Shown: positions 8,083 through 16,969 of the stretch, piece after piece
How positions within the stretch are numbered: position 1 is the stretch's first letter
How the letters are laid out: each line of letters opens with the position of its first letter
Notes under the pieces: model-generated
Database searches by the model: none
Seen by the model: only the letters and a program-made list of their open reading frames with translations
Told to the model about the DNA's origin: nothing
Made by a program: the position numbers and the translations under genes
Source of the DNA: Alphaproteobacteria bacterium
GTDB taxonomy: Bacteria > Pseudomonadota > Alphaproteobacteria > Caulobacterales > Hyphomonadaceae
Direction of reading: 5' to 3'
DNA: 64,000 bases
NCBI GenBank assembly: GCA_018222605.1
Contig: JAAEZZ010000010.1
Location: forward strand, 97,536-161,535

Positions 8083-9240
8083 ATGACTAAACACTGGTTC
8101 GGCGCATCGTTACTCGCGTTGTCTCTTTCTGTCTCATGGGCCAATGCTCAAGAGACAAGCATACCTGATCCGATCGAACCCGAGGAACTTACCGTAGAGG
8201 CGGAAATATCGCCTGGTGCCAACCTCTTTGTCGTATCACCATCTTGGGGAGGCGCTGGCGCGATTACTATTCTCTCTACTGATGATCTTTCCTACAAGGC
8301 AAACTTCGCGACAGGAATGACCGCACAGTTCGCACTCGGACCGGATGCAAAGTTCGGCTATTCATCATCTGCGTTTCCCGAGCGCATCACATATGGGCCG
8401 ATAAAAGCCTACCTCCAGAAATTTGACATTAAGACACTTAAGACAACGCAGGAAATCGAGCTCCCTCCACAGATGGCTCAAACGGCTGCACAGCAACCGG
8501 CCTTGGTCATTAGTGCAGACAGCAAATGGGCTTTTGTACAAAATGCGACGCCTGCAACTTCAGTGTCTGTCGTAGACCTGACGGCTGGAGAAGTAGTTGC
8601 AGAAATTCCTAACCCTGGCTGCTGGGGCATCTATCTTGCGGAAAAGGGGTCAAAGTTTTCCAGCCTTTGCGGCGATGGAACCATGCTGACTGTTCAGCTT
8701 ACGTCCAAAGGGAAACTGAAGAGCCAAGCGTACAGCGATCAGGTATTCGATGTCGAAAGCGAACCCCTCTTTGTCCACTCCGTTCGGATAGACGGAAACC
8801 TCACCTTCTCGACCTATGATGGCAAGTTCGTCACAATTTCTGATAAAGACAAAAAAGCCAAGCTTCTGGACAGCTGGTCTTATACGGATGGTATTGAGGG
8901 CAATTGGGCACCGGGCGGATACGAGATCCTCGCCTACAACGAACCTAACGGCATCATGTTCGTGCCGATGCACCCAGACGCTGAAGACGGCAGCCACAAG
9001 TTTGGCGCAGAAGAAATTTGGGCCATCGACATGAAAGAGAAAAAGGTTCTCTATCGTTCGCATGTCGAGCACATGACCCACATCGTTGTGACAGACGATG
9101 CGGAGGCGCCGGTCCTGTTCGGTGTAAACAGCCATGGTGGCTCGGTTTATCGCTATGAAATCGACCCCACAGCGAAATTTGCCGCGAAGTACACAGGCTC
9201 TCTGGAAATCCAGGACGCTGGCTATTTGGTGGTGGAATAA
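8083..9240 (+). CDS. mauB: TTQ amine dehydrogenase large (heavy) subunit
   Basis: 385 residues with a signal peptide (MTKHWFG...ANAQ, about 22 residues) and a seven-bladed beta-propeller fold typical of methylamine/aromatic amine dehydrogenase heavy chains. Readable family segments are FVVSPSWGGAGAITILSTDD near the N-terminus, NPGCWGIYL and SSLCGDGTML in the middle, and MTHIVVTDDAEAPVLFGVN near the end. The heavy chain carries no cofactor; it forms the substrate channel and holds the TTQ-containing small subunit in an alpha2beta2 periplasmic enzyme that oxidises primary amines to aldehyde and ammonia. ATG at 8083 has GAGGAAG five bases upstream. It is the first gene of an operon with mauE, mauD and mauA, the order known from mau and aau clusters. 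Whether the substrate is aliphatic or aromatic cannot be read from this subunit alone. Confidence 0.93.
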   Translation: MTKHWFGASLLALSLSVSWANAQETSIPDPIEPEELTVEAEISPGANLFVVSPSWGGAGAITILSTDDLSYKANFATGMTAQFALGPDAKFGYSSSAFPERITYGPIKAYLQKFDIKTLKTTQEIELPPQMAQTAAQQPALVISADSKWAFVQNATPATSVSVVDLTAGEVVAEIPNPGCWGIYLAEKGSKFSSLCGDGTMLTVQLTSKGKLKSQAYSDQVFDVESEPLFVHSVRIDGNLTFSTYDGKFVTISDKDKKAKLLDSWSYTDGIEGNWAPGGYEILAYNEPNGIMFVPMHPDAEDGSHKFGAEEIWAIDMKEKKVLYRSHVEHMTHIVVTDDAEAPVLFGVNSHGGSVYRYEIDPTAKFAAKYTGSLEIQDAGYLVVE

Positions 9241-9242
9241 GC

Positions 9243-9812
9243 ATGGGTCAAAGCATGCTTATTCTTTTACAAACGACTGCTGCGTTTTTCCTGGCCTTGC
9301 TGTTTTTGCGCGCAGCACTTCACAAGCTGGGAGACAGGTACCGCTTTCAGGGAATATTGGCTGACTACGGACTTGTTCCGGAAAAGGCGCTTAGCTTCAT
9401 AGCCTTTGCGGCACCTACCCTTGAATTGGCTACGACAGTGATGCTGATTATTCCATCAGTCCGGCTTGTCGGGGCAGTGCTTGCGGCGAGTTTATTGGCA
9501 GGCTACGCCATAGCGATAGCAGTAAATCTCGCACGTGGTCACCACCTTGTGGATTGCGGCTGCGGTGGAGCACCGGAGCCAATCAGCTGGAAACTTGTCG
9601 TCCGGAATGCCGTCCTCGTCGGACTGATCGCACCTACAGCAACGGGTTTGGTGTTCCCCATAGACTCCAGCCTCGCGCTGGATGTGACCTCCCTTGGTAT
9701 CGCTACGCTCGCCCTGCTCGTCTGGATGACGGGAGAGACTATGCTCGCCAATAACCGGCGGATGAATGAGGACCTTCCGGGTCCAGCAACAACATGGAGC
9801 ACTGCACAATGA
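9243..9812 (+). CDS. mauE: MauE-type membrane protein for TTQ enzyme maturation
   Basis: 189 residues, mostly hydrophobic, with about four to five membrane segments and a DCGCGG cysteine motif around residue 103. MauE belongs to the DoxX/MauE/VKOR-like membrane families and, with MauD, is required for small-subunit export and disulfide formation in methylamine dehydrogenase biogenesis. It starts 2 nt after the large-subunit stop, and its stop overlaps the mauD start (ATGA), showing tight translational coupling. Confidence 0.9.
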   Translation: MGQSMLILLQTTAAFFLALLFLRAALHKLGDRYRFQGILADYGLVPEKALSFIAFAAPTLELATTVMLIIPSVRLVGAVLAASLLAGYAIAIAVNLARGHHLVDCGCGGAPEPISWKLVVRNAVLVGLIAPTATGLVFPIDSSLALDVTSLGIATLALLVWMTGETMLANNRRMNEDLPGPATTWSTAQ

Positions 9813-10405
9813 TCAGCATCCTTAGCTTTACTGTAATCGCACTCTGGCTGGTCGTGGTGGCAATGGCCGTGATGATGTGGGTGATGCTCCGCCAGATCGG
9901 GGTACTGTATGAACGTGTCGCCCCCGTAGGCGCCCTGATGGACCAGGCGGGACCGCAAGTGGGCGAGGCAAGCCCGGTTTTCCCGCTGCAAAGCCTTACA
10001 GGCGGCAACGTTCGTGTCGGGGCATCTGGCACGAAGGCAATGCTCGTCTTCTTCCTGTCGCCAACGTGCCCGGTCTGCAAACAACTTTTGCCCGCTCTTG
10101 CAGGAATTCAGTCTGCTGAAAAAGAGTGGCTGGATGTAGTACTCGCCAGTGATGGTAACCAGGACAAGCATCTGGAATTCATCACTCGCCAGAAGCTTTC
10201 AAATTTCCCCTATGTCCTCTCGACAGACCTTGGCATGGCGTACCGGGTCCAGCGCCTGCCCTTTGCGGTTCTGGTCGACCAGTCCGGAACTGTGAAGGCC
10301 AAAGGCCTGATCAATAACCGGGAGCAACTGGACAGCTTGTTCAATGCTCTGGACGCTGGCGTAGCCTCCTTTCAGCAAATGAAATCCATCCGGGAGGCAG
10401 GATAA
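9809..10405 (+). CDS. mauD: MauD thioredoxin-like disulfide protein
   Basis: 198 residues from ATG at 9809, which overlaps the mauE stop as ATGA; an in-frame ATG at 9794 would add five residues. One N-terminal membrane helix (ISILSFTVIALWLVVVAMAV) anchors a periplasmic thioredoxin/AhpC-TSA-like domain with the active-site CPVC in SPTCPVCKQLLP (about residues 88-91) and a cis-Pro-like RLPFAVLVD near 150. MauD is needed to form or isomerise the many disulfides of the TTQ small subunit. Here the partner subunit has fewer cysteines than the classical one, yet MauD keeps both active-site cysteines. Confidence 0.92.
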   Translation: MISILSFTVIALWLVVVAMAVMMWVMLRQIGVLYERVAPVGALMDQAGPQVGEASPVFPLQSLTGGNVRVGASGTKAMLVFFLSPTCPVCKQLLPALAGIQSAEKEWLDVVLASDGNQDKHLEFITRQKLSNFPYVLSTDLGMAYRVQRLPFAVLVDQSGTVKAKGLINNREQLDSLFNALDAGVASFQQMKSIREAG

Positions 10406-10477
10406 TGCCCCAGACGGAGTAACAGATGAACGAAGACCGCTTTGAAAAGAAGACCTTTAAATTCAGGAGAGACAAGA

Positions 10478-11011
10478 GTGTTGAAAATCTTTGAACGTAT
10501 CCAGAGCGCCCTTAGCGGCCTTGTTGAGACCTCAGCGCGCCAGAGTGCCCGGCAATATGGACGCCGCAGTGCCCTGGCCAGAATGGGCAGCATAATGGTG
10601 GGTGGCGCAGTATTCACAGCCTTGCCATTTGACCGGGCCTGGGGGGCGACCCCATCGGGCGATGGTACCTATAACGACAAGAGCTGTGATTACTGGCGGT
10701 ATTGTGCACTCGACGGTTTCCTGTGCACTACGGCAGGCGGCAGCAAATCAAGCTGTCCGGTCGGCGCCGAAGCATCGCTCGTGTCATGGGTGGGCACCTG
10801 TCACAACCCGGCCGACGACAGAGACTATCTGGTCTCTTACTATGATTGCTGCGGGAAGACGGCTTTCTCGGGCGCTCAATTCTGCCTGCGCAGTGAAGGA
10901 GAACGCCCTGCCTACTCGATGGGTCTCCACAATGACATCAACTGGTGCATGTCCAATGCCAACAAAGGTTATCACTGCACTGTGGCACTTGTAGTTGGAG
11001 TGGCCGAATAA
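10478..11011 (+). CDS. mauA: TTQ amine dehydrogenase small (light) subunit
   Basis: 177 residues from GTG at 10478, supported by AGGAGAG 6 nt upstream; a TTG at 10442 is in frame but lacks a site. The long leader holds a twin-arginine-like GRRSALARMG before a hydrophobic stretch, as in known small subunits. The mature part aligns by eye with methylamine and aromatic amine dehydrogenase light chains. CDYWRYC, SWVGTC (first TTQ tryptophan), YDCCGKT (catalytic Asp), DINWCM (second TTQ tryptophan) and YHCT (active-site Thr) are all present. Segments such as GTCHNP and ERPAY...LHNDINWCM are closer to the aromatic amine dehydrogenase I remember than to Paracoccus methylamine dehydrogenase. Only ten cysteines are present in the mature part. 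No mauG is in the window. The next gene starts inside its stop codon (TAATG). Confidence 0.93.
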   Translation: MLKIFERIQSALSGLVETSARQSARQYGRRSALARMGSIMVGGAVFTALPFDRAWGATPSGDGTYNDKSCDYWRYCALDGFLCTTAGGSKSSCPVGAEASLVSWVGTCHNPADDRDYLVSYYDCCGKTAFSGAQFCLRSEGERPAYSMGLHNDINWCMSNANKGYHCTVALVVGVAE

Positions 11012-11520
11012 TGAAGCTGCGAACGCTTGCCTTTAGTATATGTCTTGTCACTCTGCTGGGCCTGACATTGCCCATGATTACATCCGCTGAGCAACAGGCG
11101 CCTACGGGCATTGACGGTCACGACAAGGTCATCCGTGAGATGACATCTGCGAAGTCCCTTTACATGCTAAAGTGTTCGGGATGTCACAGGGTGGATGGCA
11201 CAGGCGCACCAGAGGCAGGCATTCCTCCTTTCCCGGGGTTCATCGCTCCACTGGCAAGGAATCCAGATGGACGTGTCTATATCTCTCATGTTCCAGGTAT
11301 TATGGGGTCGAGACTATCAAACGAGCAACTCGCCGATGTCTTGAATTATGTGATTGATGAATGGGCCGGAGAAGATGCATCCGGCACACCAAGATTTACA
11401 GTTGAGGAGCTTGCCGCCCTGCGGGAAATTCCGGTTACAAACATTGTAGAATACCGACGAGATATCGTAAACCAGTTAATTGAATCCGGCGATCCGGTTG
11501 CTGATTACCCATGGCCATAA
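11011..11520 (+). CDS. Periplasmic cytochrome c of the amine dehydrogenase operon
   Basis: 169 residues from ATG at 11011, overlapping the mauA stop by one base (TAATG). A signal peptide (about 27 residues, ending TSA) is followed by one heme site, CSGCH near residue 57. Methionines in the VPGIMGSRL region are candidate axial ligands. A C-terminal stretch of about 45 residues after the cytochrome fold (FTVEELAALREIPVTNIVEY...) looks like a predicted helical extension. Strict coupling to mauA suggests that this is the dedicated electron acceptor of the dehydrogenase, taking the place that amicyanin or azurin has in other mau/aau operons. That is inference from context. Confidence 0.87.
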   Translation: MKLRTLAFSICLVTLLGLTLPMITSAEQQAPTGIDGHDKVIREMTSAKSLYMLKCSGCHRVDGTGAPEAGIPPFPGFIAPLARNPDGRVYISHVPGIMGSRLSNEQLADVLNYVIDEWAGEDASGTPRFTVEELAALREIPVTNIVEYRRDIVNQLIESGDPVADYPWP

Positions 11521-11617
11521 CCTGACGATAAATCTCGTAAACACAATTCTCCAGTCACCAAAGACTGGAAAATAAATGGTGCGCAGCCGGGGCCAGCTGC
11601 ACGTCAAAAATAAAAAA

Positions 11618-11657
11618 GGGAGCCAAAATGTAAGCAAGCGCCTCCGCTACGCGGAGG
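11618..11657 (+). promoter_or_regulatory. Start-stop element and hairpin in the receptor leader
   Basis: GGGAG at 11618-11622 is followed at perfect spacing by ATG TAA (11628-11633), a minimal start-stop reading frame. Eight bases later comes a 7-bp perfect hairpin, CCTCCGC-TAC-GCGGAGG (11641-11657), whose 3' arm contains GGAGG. Both lie in the leader of the receptor gene whose likely start is at 11696. This could stall or re-initiate ribosomes, or mask a ribosome site. Confidence 0.4.
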
Positions 11658-11695
11658 GGCACAGGGAAGTTGTGTTCAAAATTGGGATAACAAAA

Positions 11696-14020
11696 ATGCG
11701 CGATCATAAATTGTTTTGTGGACTGAAGGAATATTCCACTTCGACGGCAAAGAAAAAATTGCTGGGAGTTTCCGGACTTGTGTTAGCATTTTCGCTGATG
11801 GTGGCACCCGCTGCCCACGCCGAAGATGACCCGGACAGCGAGAACCTGATGTTCGAGAAAGTCACTGTGACCGCGCAGAAGCGGGAACAGGATTCCCAGG
11901 ACGTCGGTATCGCGATTACAGCACTGAGCGGTGAGCAACTGGAAGCACTAGGGTATACAAATGCTCAAGACGTAGCGGCATTCTCTCCAGGCGTTGTATC
12001 AGTTCAGCCGAATGGAGAAGGCAGCTACTCCTTTGCCATTCGCGGCGTTGCCAATAACGACCTCAGCACAAACGTTGAAAGTCCTGTCGCCGTCTATATT
12101 GACGATGTTTACATCAGCCAAATGTCAGCAACCGGATTTCTGCTCTTCGATATTGATCGGGCAGAAGTTCTCCGTGGTCCACAGGGCACACTGTTTGGAC
12201 GGAATGCCACCGGGGGGCTCGTTTCCTTCACCACGGTAAAGCCGGGCAAGGAATTTGAAGGTTACGGCAGTGTCTCATACGGTCAGTATGATGACATGAT
12301 GCTGGAAGGCGCCGTCAACATCCCGCTCAATAACTGGATCTCTGCACGCGTTTCAGCCGCGCAACATACTTCTACCGGATATGTTACCAACCGGGAGCAT
12401 CCAGAAGAAAAACTGAACAACAATAATGATTACGGTTTACGCTTTCAGATTCTCATGGAGCCGACGGATGACCTGAGCATCCTGCTGAATGCACGCGTTG
12501 GCGGGCAGGAAATCCGGACAGGTTTCTTTGAGTATAAATCTGCCGTGAACGGTGGCGGACAATATACGCCAGGAGAACTGAATGAGTTTCTGGGCAACTA
12601 TGAAGATACCGATGATGATGTCTGGGCGGGTGACTACGACACTCGAGGTCATAATATCTCCGATACCGAAGGTTATACGGCCACTGTCAACTGGGATGTT
12701 GGCAACTGGACACTGACCTCCATCACGGATTATCAGAAGAACTTCCGAGACTATATTGAAGATACCGATGCGACCCCTGTTCGCGCATACGAGTATTTTC
12801 AGACCAATGACGCAGAGCAGTTCTCTCAGGAACTTCGCGCCTCCACCGAAATCGGCCCCATCGATTTCGTTACGGGCCTGTATTACATGGATCTCAGCAG
12901 CTCGGATTCCACCGGCGGCATTGCACCACTTATGTATACCGACCCAGACAATGGTATCTTTGAAGAAGATGTCATGACCGATCCGACACTGGCGAATGGT
13001 GACCGGACACCATCGGAATCCTCGACCAAATCCGCATCGATTTTCGCCCAGGGAGAATACAAGTGGCAGGATTTCACATTCATTGGCGGTCTTCGCTACA
13101 TTAACGAAAAGCGCGACTTCGTTTCCACTCGCCAGGATGTGCACTTCGACGAGAATGCCACAAGCGGTCTCGATCCTCGCACGATTGTCACCTACACCTA
13201 TTCCACGTTCGATCCTGCGGAGCGAGAGTTCGACATGTGGTCATGGCGGGCCCAAGCGAACTACCAGCCTACTGAGGATGTCCTGTATTATCTGAGCTGG
13301 AACCGGGGCGTTAAATCAGGTGGCTTCAGCCAACCCCCTTACGACCCAACATCTGCACTTCTGACCTCTCCCGAAAACCTGACCTACGAACCGGAAGAGC
13401 TGGATGCCTATGAGGTCGGCATGAAGTGGGATGCCATACCTGGATATCTTCGGATCAACGGTTCAGCGTACTACTATGATTACGGAAACTATCAGGCGTA
13501 TACGAGCTTCCCAGGAAGCCTGGGAAGCGCAACGATCAATGCTCAAGCTAAAAACAAGGGGGCAGAAATTGAAATCCAGGCTGCTCCTATTGACGGCCTC
13601 AGCACCCAACTGGGCATCGGGTATGCAGACATCAAGGTTACCGACGTCATCGGCTTTGAAGGTATGACATTGACGTCTGTCAATTCACCGGAATGGAATG
13701 TGAATGGTCTGGTTCGCTATGAATTCCCAGTTGGAAAATGGGGCAACCTGGCCCTTCAGGCAGATGCCCAGTATCAGTCTGAGCATTATTTCGGTCTTGA
13801 TGTGACGCCCGCCACAACAGAAGACGGCTACACTGTGGGGAATGTTTCGGCGACTTGGCTGCCAGCAGACGCTGACTGGAAATTCAGTCTGTCCGTCGAA
13901 AACGTGACTAACGAGAAATATCTGGTCCAGACCTTCGACCTGTCCGACTGGATTGGCATGATTGAAGAGTACTACGGCAAGCCGCGCTGGGTCAGAGCAA
14001 AGCTAAGCTGGGAGTTTTAG
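11696..14020 (+). CDS. TonB-dependent outer-membrane receptor (amine module)
   Basis: 774 residues from ATG at 11696, the start that places a normal signal peptide (KKKLLGVSGLVLAFSLMVAPAAHA) near the N-terminus; the frame is open from 11576, and a GTG at 11672 is another candidate. After the TonB-box-like KVTVTAQKRE come the plug motifs (QDVGIAITAL, AEVLRGPQGTLFGRNATGG) and a barrel that ends in AKLSWEF with terminal Phe. It begins 175 bp after the cytochrome gene on the same strand and may be co-expressed with the TTQ amine dehydrogenase. If so, it imports a bulky amine or amine-releasing compound, which simple methylamine would not need. The leader holds a start-stop codon pair and a hairpin. 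Confidence 0.93.
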   Translation: MRDHKLFCGLKEYSTSTAKKKLLGVSGLVLAFSLMVAPAAHAEDDPDSENLMFEKVTVTAQKREQDSQDVGIAITALSGEQLEALGYTNAQDVAAFSPGVVSVQPNGEGSYSFAIRGVANNDLSTNVESPVAVYIDDVYISQMSATGFLLFDIDRAEVLRGPQGTLFGRNATGGLVSFTTVKPGKEFEGYGSVSYGQYDDMMLEGAVNIPLNNWISARVSAAQHTSTGYVTNREHPEEKLNNNNDYGLRFQILMEPTDDLSILLNARVGGQEIRTGFFEYKSAVNGGGQYTPGELNEFLGNYEDTDDDVWAGDYDTRGHNISDTEGYTATVNWDVGNWTLTSITDYQKNFRDYIEDTDATPVRAYEYFQTNDAEQFSQELRASTEIGPIDFVTGLYYMDLSSSDSTGGIAPLMYTDPDNGIFEEDVMTDPTLANGDRTPSESSTKSASIFAQGEYKWQDFTFIGGLRYINEKRDFVSTRQDVHFDENATSGLDPRTIVTYTYSTFDPAEREFDMWSWRAQANYQPTEDVLYYLSWNRGVKSGGFSQPPYDPTSALLTSPENLTYEPEELDAYEVGMKWDAIPGYLRINGSAYYYDYGNYQAYTSFPGSLGSATINAQAKNKGAEIEIQAAPIDGLSTQLGIGYADIKVTDVIGFEGMTLTSVNSPEWNVNGLVRYEFPVGKWGNLALQADAQYQSEHYFGLDVTPATTEDGYTVGNVSATWLPADADWKFSLSVENVTNEKYLVQTFDLSDWIGMIEEYYGKPRWVRAKLSWEF

Positions 14021-14033
14021 GACTCCTTGCGGA

Positions 14034-14079
14034 TGGGGCGGGGAAGGATTTGTCCCCCGTCAAAGCCTAACCCGCCCCA
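14034..14079 (+). terminator. Hairpin after the amine-module receptor
   Basis: TGGGGCGGG (14034-14042) pairs with CCCGCCCCA (14071-14079), a 9-bp GC-rich stem with a 28-nt loop, 14 bp after the receptor stop. There is no strong T run, so termination is likely but not certain. It lies between convergent genes. Confidence 0.45.
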
Positions 14080-14148
14080 CCTTCCTGAAAGCCTGCAGAC
14101 GGCCTACGCATCATACTGACAGTCAGGGCGCCCTGAAGAGAGCGTAGC

Positions 14149-15336
14149 TCAGGCCTGCTTTCCCGACGTATCCGTACGCATAAAATGGGCAAACCCGAAC
14201 AAAATGATTGAGACCGCGACCAGAGTGTTTGCCGTTATCGAAACCTGGTGAAACAGGCTTCCTGTCTCAGACCCCAAACTGACGAGGGCTGGCCCTACTC
14301 CCATGCCGGCAAACGCCAATACAGGCAGCAAGGACGTCACACGATCACTCGTGTCAACGTCTGCCACAGCGGCCATCATCAGGGGTAAGCCGGCACCCCA
14401 AGCGAACAGATACAAGCCAGTTGCCACAAAGAATGTGCTCACGCTCATCCCAGGCGCGAGTAGCAACACACTCAGCACAATGAACAGTCCAGTGACTACG
14501 ACAGGGCCGACGCGGCCGAACCGAGACGTGATCACTGCCGCCAATAACGAGCCCGCGATGGCAGCCACATTCCCGACGGCAAGCGCTTTGCCAATCACGG
14601 AATCAGGCAATCCCGCCGAGAGTCCCAATGCACCGGCAAATACCCACAGCACACCCACTGCGGCTGAAAACAGAAAATACGCGGCCGCCTTGAGCAGCAC
14701 GGCTGGTCGAAAAGCGCTGGCGTCTTTTGAAATATGGCCTTGGGATTCCACGGTCTTCAGCTTGCCACCCAATGCCAATCCGATTGGAATCAAAAATGCC
14801 TGAAAGCATGCCATGAATGCCATGACAGGCAGAAGACCAGCCTCATTCGTCAGCCCCGGGATGACCAATAAAAGAACCACCGCCACAATCGCCTGCAAAG
14901 TCAGTATAAACGCGAAACCACGATCTGGATCACTCGAGCCACCCACAATCGCTGCCGACAAGGCCAATAATATTCCCGCCCCAAAGCCGGCAATTACTTC
15001 CATGAACAAGGCACTCTGGAAACCCGGCATCAGGGCGACAGCAAACTGAGCTGAACAAGCCAGGAAAGCCGCAGAAACGGCGCTTACCCGGAAGGGCAGA
15101 CGTCGTAAACAGATCGTTACGACCAGCGACCCGGTCGCGGTGCCGAGCAGGTTTGCCAAGCCTATAAAGCCTGCCGCAGACTCCCCCATTCCATACGCAT
15201 TGGCGACCAATGTCGCCAGCAATGGCATCGCAACAATTTGTGATACGGCCACCCCGCCCATGAGAATAGCAGCAGTTACCTCTCTCCTCCCAGGTCCGAC
15301 TTGGGGCGTTGTATTTGTAGACGCTAATTCCATCAT
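14149..15336 (-). CDS. MFS transporter
   Basis: 395 residues with about twelve predicted membrane segments rich in Gly, Ala, Leu and Val, characteristic of the major facilitator superfamily (for example GFIGLANLLGTATGSLVV early and FAWGAGLPLMMAAVADVD late). It is the last gene of a three-gene minus-strand operon; its start overlaps the stop of the GMC oxidoreductase by ATGA (15333-15336). It probably moves the substrate of the PhyH/GMC/aldehyde-dehydrogenase pathway across the inner membrane; direction and ligand are not readable. Confidence 0.85.
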   Translation of the reverse strand: MMELASTNTTPQVGPGRREVTAAILMGGVAVSQIVAMPLLATLVANAYGMGESAAGFIGLANLLGTATGSLVVTICLRRLPFRVSAVSAAFLACSAQFAVALMPGFQSALFMEVIAGFGAGILLALSAAIVGGSSDPDRGFAFILTLQAIVAVVLLLVIPGLTNEAGLLPVMAFMACFQAFLIPIGLALGGKLKTVESQGHISKDASAFRPAVLLKAAAYFLFSAAVGVLWVFAGALGLSAGLPDSVIGKALAVGNVAAIAGSLLAAVITSRFGRVGPVVVTGLFIVLSVLLLAPGMSVSTFFVATGLYLFAWGAGLPLMMAAVADVDTSDRVTSLLPVLAFAGMGVGPALVSLGSETGSLFHQVSITANTLVAVSIILFGFAHFMRTDTSGKQA

Positions 15337-16967
15337 CTGGGCGCATCCGCAGGGAGTATGTCATTGCCCAAAATATGGTCAGAGGCCTTCTCTGCCAGCA
15401 TCAAGGTAGGTGCATTTATGTTCCCATTCGTGATGTTCGGAAACACGGACGAGTCCACCACCCTAAGACCCTCAACGCCGATAACCCGGCATTCCGAATC
15501 GACGACAGCCCCCGGATCATCCTCAGCGCCCATGCGGCATGTACCGCACGGATGATACGCGCTCTCGACCTCTTGCCTTACAAATGCATCAATATCTTCA
15601 TCGCTGGAAAAATCAGGCCCAGGGGCGATTTCTCCCAGACTGTAGGCTTTGAGAGAGGGCTGTGAGAATATCTCTCGCGTTAGCCTCACACAGGACCGGA
15701 AGGCTTTCCAGTCTGCATCGCTTGACATGTAATTAAACTGGATTGACGGTGGCGCTGACGGATCTGAGGACGCTAGCCGCACCTGTCCGCGCGCTGTGGT
15801 TCGTCCGGGTCCAATATGCGCCTGGAACCCGTGAGCCTGAACCGGTTGACTGCCATCATAGCGGATAGCTGCCGGCAGAAAATGATACTGGGCATCAGGA
15901 TAGTCAGCAGAGTGATCAAGCCGCACAAATCCTGCGGTTTCAAAATGATTGGTCGCGCCGATGCCCGTTCGAGTCAGCAGCCATTGCAAACCCGCTACCC
16001 CTTTACTGACAGGGTTCATGTACCGGCGGAGCGTTATGGGTTGGTTGCAACGCATCTGGAGATAAATCTCCAAATGGTCCTGCAAATTCTTCCCAACGCC
16101 GGGTCGGTCACTGACAACATCAATTCCATAAGACACAAGTTCGTCAGCTGCCCCAACGCCTGACAACATCAGCAGTTTGGCGGAATTAAAAACCGAGGCG
16201 CTCAGGATAACTTCCTTGCGCGCCTTAATAACACGCTTCTTTCCCTTACGGATTAGTTCAACTCCTACAGCCTTCTTGCCTTGCCACAGTATTTTGCAGG
16301 CCAACCCCCGGTAAAGCGTGAGATTCTCTCTGTACAAGGCAGGCTTGAGGTAGGCATTTGCCGCAGACCACCGGCGCCCCTTCCAGATGGTCTGGTCCAT
16401 CGGACCAAACCCTTCCTGATGGAGACCGTTGCAATCCTGTGTTTTCTGGAAGCCCGCTTCCTGCGCCGCGACCATGAACGCCTGGTCCAATGGGTGGGAT
16501 TGCTTCGGAATTGTCACATGCATCGGGCCGTCCGTACCCCGGATATCAGGATCACCGCCTTCTACATTTTCCAGTTTCCGGAAATATGGCGCAACATGTC
16601 GTCCACTCCACCCCGAAGCGCCCTTGGATTCCCAAGCGTCAAAGTCTTTCGCGTTTCCACGAATATAAACAAGGCCATTGATTGAAGAAGATCCGCCTAG
16701 AACCTTTCCGCGCGGTGCAGCGAGTTTACGCCCACCAAGATGCGGTTCAGGTTCGCTACGATACCCCCAGTCGTAGCGCTTCATGTTCATAGGATATGAA
16801 AGCGCAGCCGGCATCTGAATGAAGGGGCCCATATCCGTACCCCCATATTCAAGCAGGGCCACATCATGCGCCCCTGAAGCAGAAAGACGGTTTGCCAGAA
16901 CACAGCCAGCAGATCCCGCACCGACGACAACATAGTCCGCCGTACCGATTTCAAGTTTGCTGGCCAT
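15333..16967 (-). CDS. GMC-family FAD oxidoreductase (choline dehydrogenase-like)
   Basis: 544 residues. The N-terminal dinucleotide fold is explicit (VVVGAGSAGCVLANRL, residues 14-29). The GMC signature APRGKVLGGSSSINGLVYIRGN follows at about 80-100, and the C-terminal active site reads YHPCGTCRMG (catalytic His) and NGNINAPTLMLAEKAS (Asn). GMC enzymes oxidise primary alcohols to aldehydes; with an aldehyde dehydrogenase and BetI-like regulators nearby, a choline-like alcohol-to-acid route is plausible. No signal peptide is present, so it is cytoplasmic or membrane-associated. It starts 2 bp after the PhyH dioxygenase stop and overlaps the MFS gene. It may act on an alcohol other than choline, because GMC sequences do not reveal the substrate. 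Confidence 0.92.
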   Translation of the reverse strand: MASKLEIGTADYVVVGAGSAGCVLANRLSASGAHDVALLEYGGTDMGPFIQMPAALSYPMNMKRYDWGYRSEPEPHLGGRKLAAPRGKVLGGSSSINGLVYIRGNAKDFDAWESKGASGWSGRHVAPYFRKLENVEGGDPDIRGTDGPMHVTIPKQSHPLDQAFMVAAQEAGFQKTQDCNGLHQEGFGPMDQTIWKGRRWSAANAYLKPALYRENLTLYRGLACKILWQGKKAVGVELIRKGKKRVIKARKEVILSASVFNSAKLLMLSGVGAADELVSYGIDVVSDRPGVGKNLQDHLEIYLQMRCNQPITLRRYMNPVSKGVAGLQWLLTRTGIGATNHFETAGFVRLDHSADYPDAQYHFLPAAIRYDGSQPVQAHGFQAHIGPGRTTARGQVRLASSDPSAPPSIQFNYMSSDADWKAFRSCVRLTREIFSQPSLKAYSLGEIAPGPDFSSDEDIDAFVRQEVESAYHPCGTCRMGAEDDPGAVVDSECRVIGVEGLRVVDSSVFPNITNGNINAPTLMLAEKASDHILGNDILPADAPR

Positions 16968-16969
16968 AT

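Noticed and set aside
12437..13144. Long minus-strand open frame (235 codons) inside the receptor at 11696-14020
   Set aside because: It is a shadow of the receptor frame; the plus-strand product has full TonB-receptor motifs and the minus one has none.
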